DNA of 5,494 nt. It comes from Anaerolineaceae bacterium. GTDB taxonomy: Bacteria > Chloroflexota > Anaerolineae > Anaerolineales > Anaerolineaceae. Position numbers and translations under genes: made by a program. The notes below the pieces were generated by a model. That model ran no database searches. It had not been told where the DNA came from and saw only the letters and a list, made by a program, of their open reading frames with translations. Shown in pieces: positions 1 through 5,494 of this stretch; the stretch's first letter is position 1, and every line of letters starts with the position of its first letter. The stretch lies in the NCBI GenBank assembly GCA_028714615.1, contig JAQTMA010000268.1:1-5494 (forward strand), read 5' to 3'.

Positions 1-648
1 CTTTCGATCACCCCTCACCTGGGGAAGATTGAGCGTTCGGTGTATGCCATCTGCCCGACGGGCAACGCGGTGCTCAACTGGGCTAGAGAATTGGTGAAGC
101 TTCCGCTCGAGACCCTGGCTTCCCAACTGGAGGAGAAAGGCCCTGAGCCTGGGCCGGTGTTAGCGCTTCCCTATCTCTCCGGCGCCATGCTGTATTGGGA
201 AAAAGGCCGCAAGCTGCGCGGGGTCCTGGCCGGACTCACCCTGGCTACCACCGAGGTGGATATCCTCCAGGCATTTATGGAAAGCATCGCTTATGATCAC
301 ATCAATACATTTTCGATGCTGCGGGAAGAAGGGATTGTCGTCGATCAAATCCGCGCCACTGGCGGAGGGACGCGTTCAGCATGGTGGACCCAATTGAAAT
401 CCGATATGCTCGGTGTGCCTATCGAAATCTCCACTCAGCCGGAGCCCGGAACCTTGGGGGCTGCGCTGCTGGCAGGCTTTGGAATCGGCATTTATCAGGA
501 CCTGGATGAAGCCAGCCGGACCTGTTCAAAGACCGGCATTGTGTATCATCCCGACCCGTCCCGAGCTGCTTTACACCGGCAGCGGTTTGAGCTCTATCGG
601 AGGGCCGTCCCTGAGCTGCTTTCCGCGGTGTTTGAAGAGTGGAATTGA
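1..648 (+). CDS. FGGY-family carbohydrate kinase, C-terminal part (5' truncated by window edge)
   Basis: ATP-dependent sugar or polyol kinase of the FGGY family (xylulokinase/glycerokinase relatives), acting in the cytoplasm. The frame is open from base 1 with no stop, so the gene starts outside the window. The GTG at 40 is an internal valine, not a start. The 215 visible residues are the second actin-like (FGGY_C) domain of a protein usually near 500 residues. Seen: PYLSG at about residues 57-61, a helix resembling the FGGY signature 2 region at about 74-98, the nucleotide-binding loop ATGGGTRS (119-126) followed by W..QL.SDMLG.P, and EPGTLGAALLAG (148-159). The stop TGA (646-648) overlaps the ribosome binding site of the next gene, implying co-transcription. 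The sugar specificity domain lies outside the window, so the substrate cannot be named. Family assignment is firm; xylulokinase versus another subfamily is open. Confidence 0.93.
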   Translation, partial: LSITPHLGKIERSVYAICPTGNAVLNWARELVKLPLETLASQLEEKGPEPGPVLALPYLSGAMLYWEKGRKLRGVLAGLTLATTEVDILQAFMESIAYDHINTFSMLREEGIVVDQIRATGGGTRSAWWTQLKSDMLGVPIEISTQPEPGTLGAALLAGFGIGIYQDLDEASRTCSKTGIVYHPDPSRAALHRQRFELYRRAVPELLSAVFEEWN

Positions 649-655
649 GGAGGTG
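647..655 (+). promoter_or_regulatory. Strong ribosome binding site for the YhfZ-like regulator
   Basis: GAGGAGGTG is a near-perfect Shine-Dalgarno match. It lies about 8-9 nt before ATG 663 and overlaps the kinase stop codon. It decides the start at 663 over the in-frame GTG at 639, which lies inside the kinase gene and upstream of this site. Confidence 0.85.
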
Positions 656-662
656 TATTTCT

Positions 663-1622
663 ATGGTTGTACATCAAGAAGAGGATGCGCTTGTTGAAAG
701 GGAAAATAAAGGTAGGAAATCCATTCGCGACCTCCAGGTTCGTCTGGCGGAATACTTGATCCAGGTGAAAGAAGGGGATCAGCTCCCCAGCATTCGCCAG
801 ATGGCTGCTTTTAACCACATGAGCGTTGGCTCGGTCTCGACTGCCATGAACGCGCTTCAGGAAATGGGCGCTGTCAAGATCCAGAATCACGGGCACCAAG
901 GTTCGGAAGTTGTCGGGCTTTCGATCAATCGATTATGGAACCTGGTTGAGCAAGGGCCATTGGTGATCAGCCTGACGTTACCGATGCATAGCCATTTCGA
1001 AGGCCTGGCAACCGGGGTCAAGCAATCATTGGAGAAAGCCGGTTTTGAAACCTACTTTATTTTTATCCGTGGATCGCGCACTCGGTTAAAGGCGCTTCAT
1101 GATAACCGCTGCCACGTGACGCTAATTTCTGGCCTGGCAACCGAAGACTTGTGCGGTCCTGACCAGGAAATACTGGTTCAGTTGCCTCCTGGGAGTTGGA
1201 TTTCGGATTATGGGGTCTACTACCGGCCTTCCCCGCTAAACCATCAAAACCGTACCCGCGTGGCAGTTGACCGGGATTCATATGATCACCGGAAGCTCTC
1301 GGAGCTTGAGTTCTCCGGTCAGGAAGTGGAATTCCATTGGGTTCCATTCATCCAAATTCCTCGCTTGCTGCGCAGTGGAGACGTCGATGCCGCCGTTTGG
1401 ACAGTCGACCAGGCGGATACTTTCCTGAGCCCGGGCATCCGCGTGCGGCCCTTATCGGAGAGAGTGAAAGCCGAGGTCGGCGCCAAATCAACATCGGCGA
1501 CCTTCGTTGGCAGGAAAAGCAGCCATACCGTTCGCGCTGTACTTCAAGCTGCTATAGACCCGGCCCAGGTAATGGAAATCCAGCGGAAAGTGATTTCCGG
1601 CGAAATGATCCCTGAATACTAA
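663..1622 (+). CDS. YhfZ-like transcriptional regulator (GntR-type winged helix plus YhfZ C-terminal domain)
   Basis: Predicted DNA-binding regulator of 319 residues. Residues about 20-86 form a GntR-like winged helix: the segment with LPSIRQMAAF (41-50), then SVGSVSTAMNALQEMGAVKI as recognition helix and wing. From about residue 98 the protein resembles the C-terminal domain of E. coli YhfZ, a periplasmic-binding-protein-like sensor. Shared features recalled from that family are a LPMHSHFEGLATG stretch (106-118), an IRGSRTR loop (135-141), GDVDAAVWTV (239-248), and a C-terminus ending in QRKVISGEMIPEY, close to the YhfZ ending QRVVSGEQEPSY. It is neither a FadR- nor a UTRA-type GntR protein. 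It sits inside the cluster, 14 nt after the kinase and 12 nt before the PLP enzyme gene, so it probably controls this operon in response to a pathway metabolite. The ligand is unknown. By eye the coding sequence is more AT-rich than its neighbours, especially near the start. Confidence 0.88.
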   Translation: MVVHQEEDALVERENKGRKSIRDLQVRLAEYLIQVKEGDQLPSIRQMAAFNHMSVGSVSTAMNALQEMGAVKIQNHGHQGSEVVGLSINRLWNLVEQGPLVISLTLPMHSHFEGLATGVKQSLEKAGFETYFIFIRGSRTRLKALHDNRCHVTLISGLATEDLCGPDQEILVQLPPGSWISDYGVYYRPSPLNHQNRTRVAVDRDSYDHRKLSELEFSGQEVEFHWVPFIQIPRLLRSGDVDAAVWTVDQADTFLSPGIRVRPLSERVKAEVGAKSTSATFVGRKSSHTVRAVLQAAIDPAQVMEIQRKVISGEMIPEY

Positions 1623-1634
1623 TACGGAGCCAGC

Positions 1635-2750
1635 ATGACAGATCACGATTATGAAATCGGTCTTCCCATCGATGAGCTAGACACCCCCGCGTTGCTGCTG
1701 GATATCGCAGCCGTAGAACGAAATATCCAGAAGATGGCGGCGATCTGCCGGGAAGCAGGAGTTGGTCTGCGGCCGCACGCCAAGATCTATAAGGCCACCC
1801 CCCTGTTCGCCTGGATGCAGCTCCGGGCTGGCGCTATTGGCATCACCGTCTCGAAAGTCTCCGAAGCTGAAATCCTGGCGGCGGGGGGCATTCAGGAGAT
1901 CTTGATCGCCAACCAGGTTGTGGGCAAGCGCAAGGTCCAACGCCTGGCCAACCTGGCTGCCTACACCCGGGTGATTGTGGCGGTTGACTCTGTAGAGAAC
2001 GTACAGGAGTTGTCGGATGCCGCTCGAGCCCGGGGAGTGGAGATTGGAGTGCTGGTCGAGGTCAATATCGGCAATGATCGCTGCGGGGTAGAACCACTGG
2101 AGCCAGCCCGGCAGCTTGCCATCTGTGTCCAATCATCACCCGGACTGAAGTTCCGAGGACTGATGGGCTACGATGGACATCTTGCCTTCTTTGAAGACTT
2201 CGATGAACGGGACCGTCGTTCTCGGGCGGCTTACCAGACCCTGGTGGAAACGCGGGACCACCTGGAGCAGGCTGGCATCCCCGTGGAAATCGTCAGTGGA
2301 GGCGGGAGCGGCACCTACCGCTCAGCCTGCAGCGTTCCCGGAATGACGGAAATCCAGGCGGGCACCTACATCATCTCGGATACCACCTTTCGAGATAACG
2401 GCCTGGGCGAGTTCGAATGCGTTCTGACAGTCCTTTCTACCGTCATTAGCCGGCCTCAGCGACCCGGAGCGGAGGACCTGGCCATCCTGGACTTTGGGCG
2501 CAAGGAAATGGCTCTGACGTATGGGTTCCCCGAAGCGAAACGCCCGGCAGGGACTGTCTTCTCGATGCCGCAGGAACACACCCGCCTGAGGCTGGCCGAC
2601 CCGCTCCTGCGTTTATGCGTGGGGGATACGGTCGAGATGTGGGTCCGCGACGCCAACTGTACGTTCAACCTGTACGACAAGGTGTATGCCATCCGGGATG
2701 GGGTCGTTGAAGCTGTGGTGGATATCCCGGGCCGAGGAAAGGCAACCTGA
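1635..2750 (+). CDS. DSD1-family PLP enzyme (D-threonine aldolase / D-serine dehydratase-like), altered metal site
   Basis: Fold-type III (alanine racemase-like) PLP enzyme of 371 residues, the usual length for D-threonine aldolases and metal-dependent D-serine dehydratases. Seen: the N-terminal DTPALLLD (16-23); the PLP lysine K50 in LRPHAK (45-50); SKVSEAEILAAGG (73-85); the NIGNDRCGV strand (144-152); GLMGYDGH (175-182); SGGGSGTY phosphate-binding loop (221-228); EIQAGTYI (239-246); and FNLYD (344-348). Characterised relatives cleave D-threonine to glycine and acetaldehyde, or deaminate D-serine, with a divalent metal held by a His-x-Asp/Cys pair just before the NL(Y/H)D motif. Here that position reads Asp339-Ala340-Asn341, so metal use and substrate may differ. 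ATG 1635 follows GGAG at 1626-1629. The next gene begins 3 nt after the stop. An aldolase, dehydratase or epimerase role on a hydroxy-amino acid is possible; the exact reaction is not determinable. Confidence 0.88.
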   Translation: MTDHDYEIGLPIDELDTPALLLDIAAVERNIQKMAAICREAGVGLRPHAKIYKATPLFAWMQLRAGAIGITVSKVSEAEILAAGGIQEILIANQVVGKRKVQRLANLAAYTRVIVAVDSVENVQELSDAARARGVEIGVLVEVNIGNDRCGVEPLEPARQLAICVQSSPGLKFRGLMGYDGHLAFFEDFDERDRRSRAAYQTLVETRDHLEQAGIPVEIVSGGGSGTYRSACSVPGMTEIQAGTYIISDTTFRDNGLGEFECVLTVLSTVISRPQRPGAEDLAILDFGRKEMALTYGFPEAKRPAGTVFSMPQEHTRLRLADPLLRLCVGDTVEMWVRDANCTFNLYDKVYAIRDGVVEAVVDIPGRGKAT

Positions 2751-2753
2751 GCT

Positions 2754-3170
2754 GTGATCGTTTCACGGCAGCTCAAACTGCATTCCGACGGGCGTTTCAA
2801 CGTCATCAATATCACCGACCAGGTACGCGATTTCATCGCTTCTACCGGCTTGCAACAGGGTCAGGTATGCGTCTTTTTCCAACATACCACCGGGGCGGTC
2901 ATAATCGGCGAGCACGAGCCGGGCATCATCGCCGATCTGGAAGACATGTTGGATCGCATTACCCCAACCGATTACCCTTACCTGCACCATATTCGAGCCG
3001 TTGATTTCAACGGCCATGCCCACTTACGGGCGGCCATCCTGCCAACCAGCGTGACCATCCCTTTTATCGAAGGCAGCCTGGCGTTGGGGACTTACCAGGA
3101 AGTGCTGGTCATTGACGATCAGGTGGACCAGGAACCCCGCTATTTGGTCCTTCAGGCGATGGGGGAATAA
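2754..3170 (+). CDS. YjbQ/UPF0047 family protein (secondary thiamine-phosphate synthase family)
   Basis: Small cytoplasmic protein of 138 residues, the normal length for the YjbQ/UPF0047 family. Seen: QHTTGAV (43-49), EHEPG (53-57), DLEDMLDRITPTDYPYLHH (61-79), the NGHAHLRA motif (86-93), TSVTIPFIEG (98-107) and LGTYQEVLVID (111-121), all in family order. E. coli YjbQ was named for weak replacement of ThiE thiamine-phosphate synthase, but the true role of most members is unsettled. Members are often found in sugar and amino-acid catabolic clusters. The start is GTG 2754, preceded by GAGGAAAGG at 2734-2742 inside the end of the previous gene, with a 3 nt gap between genes; this predicts translational coupling to the PLP enzyme. 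The aspartate or asparagine usual after the conserved His (YxHN/D) is Ile80 here, a small deviation. A later start would remove the first conserved strand. Confidence 0.9.
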   Translation: MIVSRQLKLHSDGRFNVINITDQVRDFIASTGLQQGQVCVFFQHTTGAVIIGEHEPGIIADLEDMLDRITPTDYPYLHHIRAVDFNGHAHLRAAILPTSVTIPFIEGSLALGTYQEVLVIDDQVDQEPRYLVLQAMGE

Positions 3171-3174
3171 CGCA

Positions 3175-3837
3175 ATGCCAGACACCCGTGCGATTTTCTT
3201 TTGGATGGGGGGCGTCCTGACCCAATCCATCGAGTCTCTCCTGAGGTCTGCGCTCGCCGCCTGCGGGCGGCCCGAGACCAACCCGTTTTCTGCCCCGGGG
3301 TTTGCCAGCAACTGCGAAAGACTGGCGCTTGGCCAACTGGACGATTTAACCTTCTGCCAGGCTGTGTGCGAGATTAGCGGTGCGAAAAGCTCGCCTGCTA
3401 AGTTCAGGGAGACCGTTATCGCGACTTTTTCCCCGCTCCCTGGGGTTACCCAGGCCGTTCAGCGCTTGCCCGATACCATCCAACGCTGGTTGATCATCGA
3501 TTATCCCCGCTCCTGGTTCGACCAGGTCTGCGAGCGTCTCTTGATCCAACCCTGCTTTCCGCCTGAGCGCCTCCTCTTCCTCCAAGACAGCCGCTTGAAC
3601 CGCTTGGCGCCGGATGTTTTTGATTTCCTGGCGCAGCGTTCGAAATTCCGGGCAGACCAGTGTCTGGTGGTGGACAGTAATTCGCATCGAGCGGTAGCCG
3701 CCCTCGATCATGGTTTCCCGGCGGCGATCTTTGCCGGTTCGGACCGGTTAGTGCGGGAGTTTATCATGCGCCAGTTCACCGCTCGCATCCCATTGGAGCA
3801 TCGTCCGGCTACCCGGCTACAAGGATCGAGTTACTGA
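3175..3837 (+). CDS. HAD-like protein lacking the catalytic aspartate (probable pseudoenzyme)
   Basis: Protein of 220 residues with the layout of a haloacid dehalogenase-superfamily hydrolase (HAD-IA, phosphatase-like, usually 200-230 residues), but with degenerate catalytic motifs. Motif I, normally FFDLGGVL, reads FFWMGGVL (8-15) with Trp10 in place of the nucleophilic Asp. Motif II, normally hhhSN, reads LIIDY (106-110), Asp109 replacing Ser/Thr. The motif III region LNRLAPDVFDFL (141-152) has Arg143 where KPDP-type motifs have Lys. Motif IV keeps VVDSN (165-169). A helical cap spans about 17-85. The start chosen is ATG 3175, behind GGGGGA at 3161-3166 and 4 nt after the yjbQ-like stop; an upstream in-frame ATG at 3112 would overlap that gene by 59 nt. 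The intact reading frame and tight packing argue against decay. It may bind a sugar phosphate or a partner protein without hydrolysis. The family call is moderately sure; loss of activity is inference. Confidence 0.8.
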   Translation: MPDTRAIFFWMGGVLTQSIESLLRSALAACGRPETNPFSAPGFASNCERLALGQLDDLTFCQAVCEISGAKSSPAKFRETVIATFSPLPGVTQAVQRLPDTIQRWLIIDYPRSWFDQVCERLLIQPCFPPERLLFLQDSRLNRLAPDVFDFLAQRSKFRADQCLVVDSNSHRAVAALDHGFPAAIFAGSDRLVREFIMRQFTARIPLEHRPATRLQGSSY

Positions 3838-4664
3838 TGAAAATATCAACGGCCACCTCCGTCTTTGTGAATTACTCCATTGAAGATGCTGCCGAAGCAA
3901 TCCTTCAAGCGGGATACGATGGCATTGATCTGTGGTGCGGCCGGCCGCATCTTTACCGGCAGGATCACACTCCCGCTGAACTGCGCTCGCTGCGCGCCTG
4001 GCTGGAGACCAACCGTCTGACGCCGGTATCCTGTATGCCGGCCTTTTTTCGCTACCCATATTCGCTCTCTAGCCCGCGCGCGACCATCCGCCAGGAGAGT
4101 GTGGCGTACATAAATAATTCGATCGATACCGCCTGCGCCCTATCAGCCCAGTACGTGCTGGTGGTGCCTACCCGGAGCATCCATGGCCAATCAACCGCGG
4201 ATGCGCGCGCCTGGTACGTGGATAGTGTGGCGCAGGCTTGCCGCTCTGCAGAGGCCAGCCGAATAAAACTCGGCATTGAAATTGTCTACCCGGCTTTCTC
4301 CGACTTTATGAACACCACGGACGATGCCCTCGGGGTGATCAAAGAGATCGGCTCGCCTTGCCTGGGAATCGTGCTGGATACAGGGCACCTTAACCTGTCT
4401 GGCGAGGACTTGGGGCAGGCGATCCAGAAAGCCGGGGATTACCTTCTCCAGGTGCACGTCAACGATAACGACGGCCGCCACCAGCAGAACAGTATCCCTG
4501 GAGACGGCTGCTTCGATTTCATTCGCCTGGTCAGGCTGCTCCAAGAAATCCGGTACAACGGGTACCTGACCATTGAGATTGGCTGGCAGTATTCGTTTGA
4601 TCCGGTCCCGGCGGTCACCCAGGCATGTGAACGGATGCACGCTTACCTATCCATGAAAGCGTGA
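3837..4664 (+). CDS. Sugar phosphate isomerase/epimerase-like TIM barrel (xylose isomerase-like / AP endonuclease 2 superfamily)
   Basis: Metal-dependent (beta/alpha)8 barrel of 275 residues, typical of IolE/IolI, 3-keto-sugar epimerase and hydroxypyruvate isomerase-like proteins. Seen: the N-terminal strand MKISTATSVFVNYSIEDAA, then GYDGIDLWCGRPHLY (26-40), LTPVSCMPAF (61-70), LGIEIVYP (145-152), LGIVLDTGHLNLSGED (176-191), LLQVHVNDNDG (203-213), and LTIEIGW (244-250). The expected metal ligands are present: Glu148, Asp181 and His184 of DTGH, His207, and Glu247. The protein should therefore be catalytically competent, interconverting ketose/aldose or epimeric forms of a sugar or cyclitol. 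The substrate cannot be told from sequence. ATG 3837 shares its A with the TGA of the HAD-like gene (TGATG), giving a one-base overlap and likely translational coupling; AAGGA at 3821-3825 is a weak ribosome binding site. Confidence 0.9.
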   Translation: MKISTATSVFVNYSIEDAAEAILQAGYDGIDLWCGRPHLYRQDHTPAELRSLRAWLETNRLTPVSCMPAFFRYPYSLSSPRATIRQESVAYINNSIDTACALSAQYVLVVPTRSIHGQSTADARAWYVDSVAQACRSAEASRIKLGIEIVYPAFSDFMNTTDDALGVIKEIGSPCLGIVLDTGHLNLSGEDLGQAIQKAGDYLLQVHVNDNDGRHQQNSIPGDGCFDFIRLVRLLQEIRYNGYLTIEIGWQYSFDPVPAVTQACERMHAYLSMKA

Positions 4665-4676
4665 TCGAGGGTCGCT

Positions 4677-4694
4677 ATGAAACCAATTGACTGA
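4677..4694 (+). other. Possible five-codon mini-ORF (MKPID) before the E1 alpha gene
   Basis: In the largest intergenic gap (4665-4704) an ATG at 4677 follows GAGGG (4667-4671) and reads Met-Lys-Pro-Ile-Asp before TGA at 4692-4694. The stop overlaps the GAGGTG ribosome binding site of the next gene. It could be a coupling mini-cistron that brings ribosomes to the next start, or chance. No hairpin or terminator is apparent in this gap. Confidence 0.2.
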
Positions 4695-4698
4695 GGTG
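4693..4698 (+). promoter_or_regulatory. Ribosome binding site for the E1 alpha gene
   Basis: GAGGTG is a good Shine-Dalgarno match 6 nt before ATG 4705. It favours 4705 over the ATG at 4700, which is in another frame that soon hits a stop. Confidence 0.75.
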
Positions 4699-4704
4699 AA
4701 TGGA

Positions 4705-5494
4705 ATGGGTTCCGAAAAACAAGATCCTATTGAAGCACAGCGCGAGCTCCAACTTTACAACAAGATGTACGTGCTGATGCACACAATCCGCGCTTTTGAA
4801 GAGAAAGCCGAAGAGCTCTACACCCAGGGCAAGATCCACGGCACCATGCACCTCTCGATTGGCATGGAAGCCTCGGCGGTGGGGTCGGTGCTGGCGCTGG
4901 AACCGGGGGACCTGATCCTCTCCACCCACCGCGGCCACGGTCACTGCATCGCCAAAGGTGCTGACCTCAACCTGATGATGGCCGAGTTTATGGGCAAGGA
5001 GTGCGGCTACTGCCGCGGGCGAGGCGGCTCGATGCACATTGCCGACGTGGCTGGCGGCAACCTGGGCGCCAACGGGGTGGTAGCCGGCGGCATCCCCATG
5101 GCGGTGGGGGTGGGATTGGGGCTGAAGATGCAAAAGCGGCCCGATATCCTCATGAACTTCTTCGGGGATGGGGCCGCCAACGAAGGCGCTTTTCACGAAG
5201 CGCTCAATATGGCTGCCATTTACCGGCTGCCGGTGGTATATATTTGTGAGAACAACCAGTACGGCATGTCCTTCCCGGTGCACAAGGCCATGGCCATCGC
5301 TCACATTGCTGAGCGGGCCGCTGGTTACGGCCTGCCGGGGGTGACCGTCGACGGCAACGATATTTTAGCCGTCTACCAGGCGGCCCGCGAGGCCGTCGCG
5401 CGGGCTCACCGGGGCGAGGGACCCACCCTCATTGAAGCCGTGACCTACCGCTGGCGGGGCCATTCCAAGAGCGACGCCAACCGCTACCGCACCA
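4705..5494 (+). CDS. Thiamine diphosphate-dependent dehydrogenase E1 alpha subunit, pyruvate/acetoin type (3' truncated by window edge)
   Basis: E1 alpha subunit of a 2-oxoacid dehydrogenase-type complex. With an E1 beta partner it binds thiamine diphosphate (TPP) and transfers an acyl or acetyl unit to the lipoyl E2. The 263 residues seen are most of a protein normally near 320-330; the frame is open at base 5494. Seen: [15 protein letters not shown] (73-87), [14 protein letters not shown] (101-114), [15 protein letters not shown] (121-135), the TPP/Mg motif from GDG (154-156) through [12 protein letters not shown] to CENN (181-184) and [13 protein letters not shown] (212-219) and [11 protein letters not shown] (247-257) near the phosphorylation-loop region. 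The [10 protein letters not shown] and RGHSKSD wording fits the acetoin dehydrogenase/bacterial pyruvate dehydrogenase group rather than the branched-chain group. AcoA versus PdhA cannot be decided without downstream genes. By eye it is more GC-rich than the regulator gene. The 40 nt gap before it is the widest in the cluster, so it may belong to the same operon or to a newly started unit. Confidence 0.95.
   Translation, partial: MGSEKQDPIEAQRELQLYNKMYVLMHTIRAFEEKAEELYTQGKIHGTMHLSIGMEASAVGSVLALEPGDLILSTHRGHGHCIAKGADLNLMMAEFMGKECGYCRGRGGSMHIADVAGGNLGANGVVAGGIPMAVGVGLGLKMQKRPDILMNFFGDGAANEGAFHEALNMAAIYRLPVVYICENNQYGMSFPVHKAMAIAHIAERAAGYGLPGVTVDGNDILAVYQAAREAVARAHRGEGPTLIEAVTYRWRGHSKSDANRYRT

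Noticed and set aside
40..42. GTG at 40 as the start of the kinase
   Set aside because: The frame is open to base 1, and the first residues continue into a kinase domain that cannot begin there. A real start would leave only the second half of an FGGY kinase, and no ribosome binding site precedes it.
639..662. GTG start at 639 for the regulator, adding eight residues
   Set aside because: It lies inside the kinase gene and before the strong GAGGAGGTG site at 647-655, which is correctly spaced for ATG 663.
1677..2132. 151-residue minus-strand open frame inside the PLP enzyme gene
   Set aside because: No recognisable motifs, and the + strand carries the complete PLP-enzyme signature through the same bases.
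3112..3174. ATG at 3112 as start of the HAD-like gene
   Set aside because: The extra 21 residues overlap the YjbQ-family gene and precede motif I with no family match; ATG 3175 has a good ribosome binding site and puts motif I at the usual N-terminal position.
4191..4640. 149-residue minus-strand open frame opposite the isomerase
   Set aside because: It covers the metal-ligand motifs of the + strand gene and shows no domain of its own.
4675..5304. Long 209-residue open frame on the minus strand opposite the E1 alpha gene
   Set aside because: Its sequence is low-complexity, rich in His, Val and Ala, with no family resemblance. It is the antisense shadow of a GC-rich gene with full E1 alpha motifs.

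Overview
This window reads as one stretch of a catabolic gene cluster from a moderately GC-rich bacterium. All seven genes lie on the + strand. They are separated by gaps of 3-40 nt, and one pair overlaps by a single base, so a single polycistronic transcript is likely. No RNA genes, CRISPR arrays, insertion sequences, obvious terminators or long non-coding stretches are visible. The gene mix and strong Shine-Dalgarno sites would suit an environmental Chloroflexota (Anaerolineae-like) or similar heterotroph. That placement is inference from gene style, not from any marker gene.

Layout: (1) 1-648, C-terminal part of an FGGY-family sugar kinase, cut by the left edge; (2) 663-1622, a regulator with a GntR-like winged helix and a YhfZ-type ligand-binding C-terminus; (3) 1635-2750, a fold-type III PLP enzyme of the D-threonine aldolase / D-serine dehydratase-like (DSD1) family; (4) 2754-3170, a YjbQ/UPF0047 protein; (5) 3175-3837, a HAD-like protein that has lost the catalytic nucleophile; (6) 3837-4664, a sugar phosphate isomerase/epimerase-like TIM barrel with its metal ligands intact; (7) 4705 to the right edge, the E1 alpha subunit of a pyruvate/acetoin-type 2-oxoacid dehydrogenase, cut by the right edge.

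The kinase and the TIM-barrel isomerase suggest uptake and processing of a sugar, polyol or sugar acid. The PLP enzyme suggests a hydroxy-amino acid or amino-sugar-like intermediate or by-product. The E1 alpha subunit would pass a 2-oxoacid or acetoin-like product to an acyl-CoA. The YhfZ-like protein probably senses a pathway compound. The actual substrate cannot be read from the sequence.

The most unusual points are the HAD protein with Trp at the nucleophile position, the PLP enzyme whose usual His-x-Asp/Cys metal site reads Asp-Ala-Asn, and the joining of a YhfZ-type regulator to this set of enzymes.
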